From Gossypium raimondii (lineage: Eukaryota; Streptophyta; Magnoliopsida; Malvales; Malvaceae): a stretch of 64,000 nt of DNA. Under the pieces are notes generated by a model. It saw nothing but the letters and a program-made list of their open reading frames with translations. It had not been told where the DNA came from and did no database searches. This document shows, one piece after another, positions 1-11,500 of this stretch (its first letter is position 1; every line of letters begins with the position of its first letter). The translations under genes were made by a program, and so were the position numbers. The stretch is from positions 3,720,001 through 3,784,000 of the forward strand of contig NC_068569.1 in NCBI RefSeq assembly GCF_025698545.1. Direction: 5' to 3'.

Positions 1-601
1 AAATAAATCTTCCTTTTGTCTGTTGCCTTAACCATGACAGGCATGACTTGACTTTCGAATCCAATCCAATCCAATCATTTTTCTAAAAAATATAATTTTA
101 AAAATTAAAAAATTGTTAAATTATAAATATTTTAATTTATTTTGAAAGAGTTATTGAATATACTCTAAGAAGAAATTTTTATTTATATTGTTAACAAATT
201 TAATGACGATTCAAATTTAAATAATCTAATTTAAAATTTGTAACAACGAGATGTCAATTTTCGACTCAGAATTTCGAATAAAATAAGAGTCAAAACTAGA
301 TCAAAATTCTCAAATTGAATTAAGATTATTATCAAATAAGACTGGTCATCTGAACTAACTCGGTTTTTTTTTTTCTCTGCCCTTACTTGCATCATCGAAT
401 TTGAACGTGCCAAATTGTTTGATTACTTTCGTATGTGATATTGAGTACAGTAACCCCGTTAAAAGACTACATAAGATCTGAAGCTACCAAAATTCCATTA
501 ATTGACAAAAGGGGAATTAAGATGCCATACTTATCGCATAAATTTCTGCCGAGTAAAAGTAAAACAATCAATCCAAAGCAAAGATACGTAGGCAGCCAAG
601 T

Positions 602-3600
602 CTACTCCAGACGTATCCGATCCATATCATTTATAACTCCTTCAAGCTGTACCAAATACGATTACTCAAGCAGTAAGACAACAAGATACATATCTCCAAA
701 TAACATTGGTCATACAATCATATACGTGTGTGTGTGTGTGTGCGCGCGCGCGCACCGTATATATACCATACCTTGACAATCTGTCGCAGGAAGTAATCAC
801 CGAATCTTTTAACTGGCTTGGATTCAACTACATGAATCATATCCTGCATCAACAGCAAACCGTTATTTGCAATGGCTCAAGAATAGGGATATTCTTTCCA
901 AATGACCCTCCAAGGACCAAATATTTAAATGCCTAATATAATATTTATCCAAAACCATATTTTAGCTATAGCTTGAGACTGATCCACATATTTGCTTTCC
1001 ATGAGAGCATGTCAACAAAAAATTGCTAGTAAGCATATTTTCTCTTTAGTCTACAGCACATTGCATAAGCTGAAAGTTTAACTTACATCATCAATGTAGA
1101 AGTCCACATCAGCATTAGAGATAATCTTTCCATCAGAATCAACGGCATGAGTTTTGTGCTTGTACGAAAACAAGATTGTCCTATAAAATATGACACAAGG
1201 TCAGTATACAACAAATGAAGCATACATTTAAATAAAAGAATTATTATTAGCAGTGGAATTGTTCAACTCCACAACTGGGGCTAAGAAACCATCTGATGTC
1301 TTATTTATTTTTTATTCTTTTAAGTATCAATTAATAACACGTTGCAGTTTCTTAACTCCGTTTGTGGAATTAGAAAAACTTCCCCACCTGTGCACCAAAT
1401 GATTATCCAAAAACAAAAAGGCAGGAGAAGAAGATGAAAAGAAATGTCAACCTCAGAGTGGGCTCATCCACTTCCATGTAATTTGCAAGCTTTCCTAGGG
1501 ATATAGTTGAATACACTTTAAGAAAAGTCCGGACACCTGATAACAATTGCTGCTGCTTCACTTCATAGAGAAACAGCTTCAACTGAAGTCTATAGGCATC
1601 CTGCGTGGTAAAACACATACACAGAAAAAAAAAGGCTAAGATAAGAAGACCAAGCTTAAGCTCATGCCAAATGGCCTTTTTCACTTCCCTTCCTCAACAA
1701 TAAATAAGCCTACAAACATAAGCACAGTCTAGGATACAGGGGCATAGAGCTTTTCATTCGAAAACCGTAAAGGCACAGTAATTGCTTATTGCTACAACAG
1801 ACACACTGATTATGGAAAATTAACCATTTACAAACACATAATAAACCAACATCAAATGGACCTAAGCTAAAAGATCCAAATTACTATGAATCCTAACATG
1901 AAATTGAAGATGTGTTCTTTTCATTCGAAAACCGTGGAACCTCTCAGTTCAAAGAATTAATTTATTGTTTACAAGGAAATTATTAACAATAAAAGAAATA
2001 TGAACAAGCTTGATTACAGCAAGTTTATGTGACATGATTATATATGTTGGATAACTAGAGGACTTTACTTTCTGTACTTTAATTACTGTACTTCCCCCAA
2101 AGTCATTCTTAAGTTTGCCTAAAAAGGATAAAACCATTACCTGGTTGTAATTTACGAGGGGCTCCTCAAAGCTAGGCGCTGAAGGTGTAATGAACTTCGG
2201 ACATGCATATGAGAAGAGCTCATCATAGATGGCAAAAGCTTCGTCGTCATATCTTTGCATCCTAGCCATCTTTTCACCATATTTCTCTCGCAACTGAGAG
2301 TTAACAGTCTCCTCAACAAGTTTTGTTTGGGGACAAAGTGAAAGACAAATAGCTAGCAGGGCATACATCTGTTCGTTCTTTTTCAATATTTGTTCATACT
2401 GTGGAGATTTCTGATGATATTGCTTTGTCTTGTAAATATATAAGAGCATCTTATTGAATTCGCGAATAGCCTTCACATACCTTCAATTAAATTTTTATAT
2501 ATTATTATCAAGGTCAGTTAAAACAGAATTGAACTGAACTTTAGGTAGAAAAAATCACATCATTATATAAGCAAAAGAAAACATACCTCCGCATCATTAG
2601 ACTGGCAAAACCATAATGATATATGGTTGTAATATGACTTCCTATAACACTGGTGTAAACACCTTGTTGATTAATGTCAATAGGAAGTAAGCACTTCAGC
2701 CCAGTTTGGTAATCACCCAAAAGACAATGAACTCGCAACAAACCCACCATACTGAAGTATCCCAACACCTTCAAGACATTGCTTCCACCACTGTAATCAT
2801 ACCCATCAGTAGCAGTAAATTGTTCAATACCCTCCTTCTCCTGCTCCAATATCTGAATAATATTTGACTTCTCGACAAATGCTTGCAAATAATTGAGCAC
2901 CCCGTATACATTCCATGCCTATCAGAGAAAAAAAAAGTAACTTCAGATCCCCACAACGTTAACATCCATAAATCAACAATAGCAAAAACTACTGCCCAGA
3001 CCTAGCTCTTATAATTGCGGTGAATTGAATTACCTGATCAAATTGGCGGAGAAGAGCAATTTCTTGCTCAGTTTTGTTCTTCATTTTAGCCCTGTATTGA
3101 CAGAAACTTTGGAATTGGTATACAAACTCATCCACCATGTCCCATAGCCATTGATTTGGTAATTGCATGTTAACTACCCTATGCAAAACCACCTAAACAA
3201 AAACCGAAGCGCAAATAAATCAATCAATGCCACCGAAGCTATTTATACAAATTAAAGGTAATTAATTACCTGAAAGAGGCTACAATAATTATCCCAAGAA
3301 TCGATCCTCTGCTTGAGAGTGGGAGAAAGGCGAGCATAGAGATGACGAAACCACATCTCACGGTAAAGGAGGCAGAAAACTTGGTCGTTGTCGACGTAAT
3401 GAGCAACTGCGTCAACTGAAGGCCAAGGAGTGTCTTTGAATAGACGGTCGGAGAGTGTTTGGAACGAGATCTCGTACATCTGGTGAATCTCATACACGTT
3501 TTTCTCACGAATGTGACGGTAAAGGTGGACGACGAACGACTTAACGGAGTCGGGAACGAAGTTCGGGTCGTAGCCGAGCTCTTGGCGGTTGGCATCGTCG

Positions 3601-3641
3601 TAGGTGGCTGGAGCCTCGTCGTAATCGTAGTTGGCTGCCAT
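602..3641 (-). CDS. EIF3L: Eukaryotic translation initiation factor 3 subunit L (eIF3l), 8 exons, 520 aa
   Basis: Coding exons on the minus strand are 3270-3641, 3034-3192, 2587-2918, 2141-2480, 1452-1600, 1087-1180, 772-843 and 602-646. All have GT-AG borders, phases agree and the total is 520 codons plus TAG. The protein starts MAANYDYDEAPATYDD and carries the highly conserved block around VVNMQLPNQWLWDMVDEF. It continues through LNYLQAFVEKSNIIQILEQE and ends near DMDRIRLE. The plant family is about 520-525 aa, so this copy looks complete. eIF3l is a PCI-domain subunit of the octameric eIF3 core that binds the 40S ribosome in the cytosol during cap-dependent initiation. The start is the first ATG of the first exon and has good context (GCC before ATG GCA). 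The upstream DNA carries a telo-box and site II motifs. Identification is from recognised sequence; exon borders are by eye. Confidence 0.96.
721..755. repeat. Alternating TG/CG dinucleotide tract in eIF3L intron 7
   Basis: A 35-base stretch of strictly alternating pyrimidine-purine (TATA, then CGTG repeats, then CG repeats) lies inside the last intron of eIF3L (647-771). Such tracts are classic Z-DNA formers and are length-variable microsatellites. Confidence 0.9.
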
Positions 3642-3764
3642 CGTTGAAGCTAGCTGTAATTAGATTAGAAGATGTTAAGGAGATAGTAGCTGAGGACCTC
3701 AACAAAGAGATTTGGGATATGGATCCTCGACTGTGAACGATAGTATAGTAACATACAAAAAAGA

Positions 3765-3843
3765 TTAGGGTTTATTGAAGAAAGGACATGTTAGAATTTT
3801 GGGCTTTCAAATTTTGGTTTATACATAGGCCCAATCGTAGTCC
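3765..3843 (-). promoter_or_regulatory. Telo-box and site II elements upstream of eIF3L
   Basis: About 125-200 bases upstream of the eIF3L start the minus strand carries AAACCCTAA (3765-3773), then TGGGCY-type site II motifs: TGGGCT read on the plus strand at 3800-3805 and GGCCCA at 3838-3843. In plants this pairing is typical of translation and ribosomal-protein promoters active in dividing cells. The motifs are seen directly; their function here is inferred. Confidence 0.55.
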
Positions 3844-4336
3844 AACCCAAAGAGTCAGAAAACTGTTATATGGCTCAATTAGTAGCTCAGTCCCGTTCTA
3901 TATTTTGGGCTTTGACAATTGACACACAATGATAACATATTGCTTAATTAAGTCCAAGATACTGAAATTCACACCGATGAAGTGTGATATAAGCACCAAA
4001 CTGTCATCTGAATAACTTTGAATGGCTGGTTTGATTTCAGGAAGTGCCTAAGCTATACAATAAAGTGTAGTTAAACGTTAAAACGCATATAGCTCAAAAC
4101 ATAAAACGACAATGCCTCACTGTGGCTAATTATTCACACAAGCTATGAAAGTCACCTATGAAGAGAGATGCGATGGGCAGCTTAATCAACCGAACATCAT
4201 AATTATCACAGTGGTTAAACTCTTCTTGTTCAGTGAGCAACCTTGAGCTCGAACTTTCATACTCTGAAATTGAACCCATCTTCCTATGATGGCGAAGTAA
4301 CGAAAAATTTCCCCACACTGGTGAGCTGATACAAGA

Positions 4337-6503
4337 TCACACTCTCTGCCTGTTAGAACCTGTGTGTGTTATAAGAGGCGCTTCGTGATAACTCTCAGTT
4401 TCATCTTCTTCGTCAGATGATAGGAGGGATGATCCCATCCATGCTTTGAAGCCTTCATTAACACACCTTTCCACATCAGGGGTGACTTCTAAGGGGTTAG
4501 CCTCCGACATTTCTAAACCAAGAGTTCGACTGCCGAATTCTCCTTCATCGAGAATTATAGCTGCTCTCCTTCTTAAGAAGAAGGCAGTTCCTCCATATAG
4601 AACCACCAGCCCCCACGCAGCAATCTCATAGCACCAAAACAAGGGCAAAGAGCAGTTGCTCCCTAGCGTGAGGAGGCTTGAACCCAAAAACAAAGCAAGA
4701 AGACCAAAGATGACAGCAAAAACTGCATTCAAAATGGACAGGCAGCGAACTCCACCTGCAGATCTCAGTATGGGAATTTAGCATCCACTCCAATCAATGA
4801 AAGTAACATGCGCATATATATATATAAAATAGAGAGATGAAAACCAGCATGAACTAGCAGTCAGGTAACTACAAAGAAAACTAGGCTAGCAAATGAAAGT
4901 ATATTCAAGCAGCTAATGTGTTAATAGCTTTATAGTTAATAACTTTCAAAAGGATGAACAATAGAAAAAAGATGCTGGTCATTTACTATGAAGTAGCACT
5001 TAGAACAGATTCAAATTCCTTCTTAACAGATTGCAACAAGAAGAACCATTTGCTTCACAACACAGCTTATACTTCATTTTGCAATTAAGAGGTTTACTTG
5101 AAACCTCCAAATGCAAGAAGTGAGAAAACAGTCTCTATTTTCTAAGGAATTATAACAAAGGATCAAAGTTCCAAAACCAATAAGAAATTAAATTAAATAA
5201 ATGAAAAATACAGCATACCCCTTTTTGAAGCACAGTAATTATTCTCAACCACCTTCAAACATCCATGCCTATTTGGAGCAGAATAAGCAACGGTAATTCC
5301 TGAATCATGACTAAGCCATTAGAGAGTAAGACAACAGAAAGCATAGTCATATCAAGATAACAGATCAACAAGCCAGGATATTAACATAACAAAAAATAAA
5401 TAAAAATGATAAGGAGAATCAAACATATACAAAAAATCCGAAGACCCAACATCAAAGCAATTCCCACTAAATTTTTAGCACTAAATAAACCGGCAAATAA
5501 CATCAAGCAAAAAAAAAAAAAGAAAACAGTAGCCTCAATAAAGCAAACATAAAATCATCAAATGAACATGTACAAAAAAGTAAACAATTCCAAATTCATG
5601 ATCCAACAGTCTCGAGCCAGTTTTTTACCTAGTAATAACAAAGGAAAAGAAAGTCAACATTACAAGACCAGTTACAGGTTAACCATGATTCATGCAAAGC
5701 ACACACCATAGAAGCAATGAAAATTCAAGAAGCTGGCCAAACTGGAACTGAATATGTAAATCAACCATTTACCACAACGAAAACTAGACCGGACAGCCAA
5801 TAAGATCCCCCTATGCCATTGAGCAAGTCAAATAAGAAGCTTAATTCATTAGAATTATCTAACAACTAAATTGCATCTATATTCCCTATCCATTTGAAAC
5901 TACAGCCTAGAGGGAAGACATCTTTAAATTTCCTAGCCATGATAATCATCTACATTCAAGATTCAAAGTCAGTCTTCATCTTTAGATATGTTTCCTTTTC
6001 ACAATGAAAAGTTCTTTACCTTTTAGTCTTATTCTAAACAAGATCTAAAGGACAATAATACTAAAATCAATATTTCGGTTAAAGGAAACGACGCATAAAT
6101 AGCAGAATTTTGACTGACCTGCTACAAGATATGCAACCGAAGCTAAGAAAATGACCGCAGATGGAATAAACACAACCATCCAATAGTAATCAATAGTCTC
6201 TTGATCAGTCAAATAAAATGCTCCCGGAAACGGATCTGAATCGCCAGTGCCTCCTCCTTTCGCATTCAATGGCAAAGGCTGCAGTCTCCAGTCGTCGCAA
6301 AACGGTCGCTTCAAAGCATCTTCCGGAAACACAATCTTCAAGCTTATAATTGTGCAAACAAAGACAGCGATGCAAATGGTCCCAATGGAGCCTATTAAGA
6401 TCGGTTTCTGCAGCCTCGTCCAAATTTTGTCTTCCTCCCGTAGACTCTCGTACTCGTGCTTCGGCATAAAAGCTTGCCGTAGCGCGTTGCCTATAATCGC
6501 CAT
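4337..6503 (-). CDS. Plant membrane protein of unknown function, 4 predicted TM segments, 294 aa
   Basis: Three coding exons on the minus strand (6119-6503, 5219-5299, 4337-4755) join in frame to 294 codons plus TGA. The N-terminus reads MAIIGNALRQAFMPKHEYES. Hydrophobic segments lie near residues 35-60, 107-130, 163-186 and 190-212. Between the first two is a lumenal or extracellular-looking stretch with DDWRLQPLPL and a GGGTGDSDPFPGAFYLTD loop. After the last helix come RRR, an acidic patch (SSDEEDETE) and a basic end (NRQRV). This suggests a cytosolic C-tail, with the charged segments as topology cues. I recognise it only as a conserved plant transmembrane protein and do not know its role. 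Start choice: first ATG, followed by a good open exon. Intron 1 (5300-6118) and intron 2 (4756-5218) are AT-rich and featureless. Confidence 0.85.
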
Positions 6504-6699
6504 GGAATATTTTCTTTGAAAACCCTACCTCAATAGGAATTCAAATTTACGGTTAGTTGATCTAGGGTTTTATCAATCTCTAGGTATTTCCTCAAAATGT
6601 GAGAAATGTAAAAGGTAAGGGGTTCAAAGTTCAAACCCTAATTGTGTATTTTGAAATCAAGAAATAGAGCTAACTTTCCAAGGGATGGGAACAGCTTAA

Positions 6700-8546
6700 T
6701 TGCAATAATCACTGATCTAGGGTTTTAAATTTGGGTTCTTCAATAGGAGCTCAGGAGGGGGTGGCGGTGCTACGTTGCTTTCAGCTGTCAGTTATGAGCA
6801 GTTATGAGCAGCAATTTTACGCCATTTCTGGAATTCGGCGCAGCGGGTGGAATTATTTTATTTGTGTTTTTTTTTCCTGAAATAATTTATATTAGTGTTT
6901 GTTATTCATTCCCCAATGAGCACCGAATTTGAAGAATAAAGTTTTTGGGAAAAATATTTTAAAAAATCATTTTTAATGTTTTTATTGTAATAAATGATAA
7001 AATTTGGTTTGGTTTGATAAAAAAGATTATTGATGCGTGTTGCAGCAATAAAGCCAACGAGAATTCGGTTTGATGGTTAAAATGGAGATTTAGGGGTAAT
7101 GAATCTCACTATATATACACAATTGTGGTGTTATCCTAGTTCTTTATATCTGGCTCAGGCTCGAAATAGGCTTTTGGGCCGCTAATGAAGAAAACTCACA
7201 TGACAATGGCATTATAACAGTTAAGTTCCCTGCCATGAAATCAAGCCCAAAGATAGTCAGGCATTGTCAGATGCTATCTATCCAAATAACTTACGGAGGC
7301 CACACATCTCCCATTCCAAAATGCTACCTGAAACCTACAACCCAATACGCCGCTTCCGTAAACACCATCTTTAAAGGTGTCCCATTCCTAAAATCACCAA
7401 TCAACCAATTGAGCATATCAGCATACCGTGGGAGTACATGGCTACAAAGAGGTGCCAATTTTGATGACATCTTAAGTTCATAATTCCCTCATAATCCAGT
7501 TGCGATATCCTCTTTGGAACAAAAAGAAACCAACACAATGGAGGCGACGTATGCACTCCACACAAAGGAATGTTGTAATCACCTAATTTTCCAGCATCAA
7601 ACGAGGTGAAAACCAACATTAAGCACAATAGAATTTACCAACAAGATGATTTTTAAATAATATGGGTCCAATACCAGTAACAAGAAGGAGCTCACTTAAG
7701 TTAAAGCTCCAGTATAAGCATTCATATTAAAAAAAAAAAAACTCCTATTTGAAACAGTTGAATGTGAAATAAAAAGTTATTTATATCAGAGTTCAACTCG
7801 ATGGGCTTATTTATATTTTTGCTGCAAAAATATAACTATTTATGATTTTGATAGTGATGTAAACTTTATTCTCACAATCATTAAAAAAACTGAAAAAAAA
7901 AAGTTTATAGTCGTAAGTTGTAACTTACAAGAAACCAACCTGTCTTCTAGTTGGTCGGTGAAGAACGAGGTATTCCCGCTAGGTAACGTAAGGGTAGTTT
8001 CCTTCAAAGTTCAATATGCTTAAAACGGCATCGTGCATTGGCACAAATATCCCGCGCGAAACACGAAGTCCAGTAAACGATAAAAAACCGTTTGATGTAA
8101 GCGGTTAACAAAACTACCGGTATCTCCCTATCGACACGTGTACCGGCCCAAGACCATGCTTCCACTTAATGAAACGTGGCAAGTTTTGGTTGGTCTTTCC
8201 TTTTTCTCTTCACCACCCATATAATTGAAATAATTTTAAAAATGGAGAAAAAATATATTTGTTCTCAACGGCAAAAAATATATATTTGATTTAATCTTAG
8301 ATAGGGAGAGAGAAAGGCGAGAGAAGCAAGGAGGGAAGAGAGAGACGGGGAAAGATAGAACTGCCGATTTTTGTACTGTTTGATTTATTTTTTATTTTTT
8401 TTACATAAAGAAGTGTTTCGAAGGACTCTCCGTAGTATTCTGCAGTTCGTTGCAATCTCGCAAGACGGTGATTGGAATCGGATTCATCCTTCTTTTCTTT
8501 TTTCTTTGTTTTTTTTTTTGTGTGTGTGAGAGAAGCCGAGAACAAG
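6700..8546. promoter_or_regulatory. Divergent intergenic region between the membrane-protein gene and TOL gene
   Basis: The two flanking genes are divergently transcribed. The stretch holds a G-box core CACGTG at 8135-8140. It also has an E2F-like site (CCCGCGCGAAA, 8051-8061) and long pyrimidine and purine tracts directly upstream of the TOL start (8300-8540). Open frames at 7235-7628 overlap on opposite strands and show no recognisable protein. No gene is supported here. Confidence 0.4.
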
Positions 8547-11500
8547 ATGGTGAACTCTATGGTGGAGAGAGCAACGAACGACTTGCTGGTAGGGCCTGAT
8601 TGGGCGAGGAATATTGAGATCTGCGACATGCTTAATCAGGAACCTGGGTATGTGTCACCCTGGATTCCAAGCTCTCGTCTTTTTTTTGAGAAGTTATTAT
8701 TGCTCTTATGACTCTACTGATGATCACTTTTGAATTGATAATAAATAATAAATTTGAAGATTGTGATTCTTCTGTTGTTTCTTGTTTCAGTACTCGATTT
8801 GATTTTACTTTTTTTTCCCCTTTTATCGCTTGTAAATTTATAGAGATTTGGTTTAGGAAGCTTATCAGGATTGATCAATGTGCTTTTGCGTTTTTCTTTG
8901 TTCGTATTTGATCGATAACACTGCACTTTAATATGGCTTTTATTTATCGTTAGAGGTCGTAATTTCATGCCGATATAGACTGGTGTTAGAGACTCGACTA
9001 CTTTGCTCTCCGTTGAAAGATTTTGTTGGTTGTGTCCTGATTATCCTGATGCTTAAATTTCATTTCCCAAATATGAACTAGAGTGAAGTCACATTTACAT
9101 GTTCAGCTTAATGGTTGGTCATTTTATCTGGTTGTTCATTACATGTTCAAAATAAGTTCTATCTTGGTAATTTTTTCTGGTTGATTTTTAGTTAATGCAA
9201 GTTATTGTCAAGTACAAAGGGTCAAAACTTATAGATTCCGTTTACTGGTTAATGTTGGCTTTTCTTTTCCAATTTTCTCCCCTCAGGGGAGTATTGTGCC
9301 TAATCACGTTGAGTGTTTAAATATGATGGAATCACGTTGAGTGTTTAAATATGATGGTTATTTATCAGGCAAGCGAAAGATGTCATTAAAGGCATAAAAA
9401 AGAAGCTCGGAAGTAAAAATTCTAAAGTTCAACTTCTTGCACTAACTGTAAGATCCTGAAAACTTCTTGCATTGATTTCTTCTAATCCCTGGATAATATC
9501 AGTGCTGCTTTCGTCGTTTTTTACCACCTTTTACATGCATAGAATTAAACTTGTTTAAATTATTTACTTCCTATGTTCTAGCTACTAGAGACTATCATAA
9601 AAAACTGTGGGGACATTGTCCATATGCATGTTGCAGAGAGAGGTATTCTTCACGACATGGTCAGAATAGTCAAGAAAAAGGTAGGAAATAATTTTAACTC
9701 CCATTTTCTATTTATTTTCTTGTAGTAAACTTGTTCTTAGCTTTTGTGCTGCTCATGTAGCCTGATTTTTATGTGAAAGAGAAGATATTGACTCTGATTG
9801 ACACTTGGCAAGAAGCATTTGGAGGAGCGAGGGCAAGATATACACAATATTATGTTGCGTATCAGGAGTTGTTGGTATGTCTGTTGAGGCCTCTCACCTC
9901 TAACTGTATGAGATATGCTTTCTTGGGATCTGTTTCTCATATACCATCCCTTAAATTCATGCCCTGTCATTGTATTCTTGGGATTCCTTCCTTTTCCCCA
10001 CTTCTTCTCTGAGCCTAACTGATATATTGTTTCAGCGTGCTGGGGCAGTATTCCCCCCGAGATCCGAGAGGTCCGCACCTGTATTTACTCCTCCTCAGAC
10101 GCAACCTTTGTCTTCTTATCCCCAAAACATTCGCAATTCTGGTCAGCAAGAGACGGCTGAGCCTTCTGCAAAGCCTGAGTTCCTAAGTCTGAGGTAATTT
10201 TGTTGTTCCTCAGTCATTTGAGTGGTAAAAACATGTTTATTGTTCGTGTTTACCATTATTAGTATTAAATTCTATCGTGGCCTATGTTTCTTTTTCAGAA
10301 AAGAAAAAAAAAACCTTCCCTTTATGATGTTCGGTTTAGAAATTGTGGTACAGTAATCTGTTTAAGTGAAAGTCTGATGCTCATAATAAATTCTTATTAT
10401 CATTATCTAACAAATAAATTACAAACCTTATTGACATATGTCAAAGTGGGTTTTCATTAATAAGGAGACTCTTCCATTCTATTTGGTGCGTGTCAAGACA
10501 AACCTCTTATTCATCCCTTAAATGGACCTTTTTTAGAGAGAACTAGGGCCTTGTCAGTTAAAATTTCCTATTTGTTTTAATTTCTCAGTTTGCTCTTATT
10601 CTGTTCCATTATTTATAGTGACTTTATTTTGCCAATTCACTGTGTCCATGGTATATTATCATTGATAATGCATCTGGTCTTCTTTTAACTGGAGTTCATT
10701 TATTAGTTTGACAGAAATTCAGAACGCACGAGGTATTATGGATGTCCTTGCAGAAATGCTAAATGCTTTAGCTCCTGGGAACAAGGAGGTATTGTCCACA
10801 ATTTGAAATAGAAAGGAAGGCATTTTGTTTACTTGCTAAAATGACACTTCCCACAAGCATAATGATGTAGTTTCCAAGTGACAAGTCATTAACTGATTTA
10901 CCGATTTAAAGTGACTATTGAAGTCTTGATATAACTGACATTTGTGTAATAATTTCGTTGTCAATGCTCAAATTCATCAGTATGTGAACCTGTTTCTGTG
11001 TAAACTTTATGTTTTTCCGGCTCTTATGATTAAAAGCTGCTAATGAAGCCATGAAGTTTCATGTCGCTTAACCTCTTCTAATCTTTAATGAATTTCTGTT
11101 TCTTTTAGATTCATTTTCGATTTGCTTATTTTGTCTACAATTTCAGGGACTTAGGCAGGAGGTTATTGCTGACTTAGTGGATCAGTGCCGTACTTACAAA
11201 TTAAGAGTTGTACACCTTGTTAATTCCACATCGTAAGAATAGTCACTTTTAATATAATTTCCCAGTGGCCCTTAGTAATTGTGTTATATGTCGATGACTC
11301 TTTGTTCTCATCTATTTCCATGTTCCTGCCATTCTTGTTCTGTGTGTTCATTTATGATTTCTGTTTGTACTGCCTAGACTTAGTGTGTTATTTCAATATG
11401 CTTGATAAAATGCTTGACCAATTTGAAGGAGTGAGTTCACGATGAGTGTTGAAACCAAAGGACTGTTATTTTTTTTTTGTTTTCACTTATAATGTCTTGG

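Noticed and set aside
7235-7628. Two overlapping short frames in the divergent promoter region
   Set aside because: No family recognised, opposite strands, no start context or splice signal.
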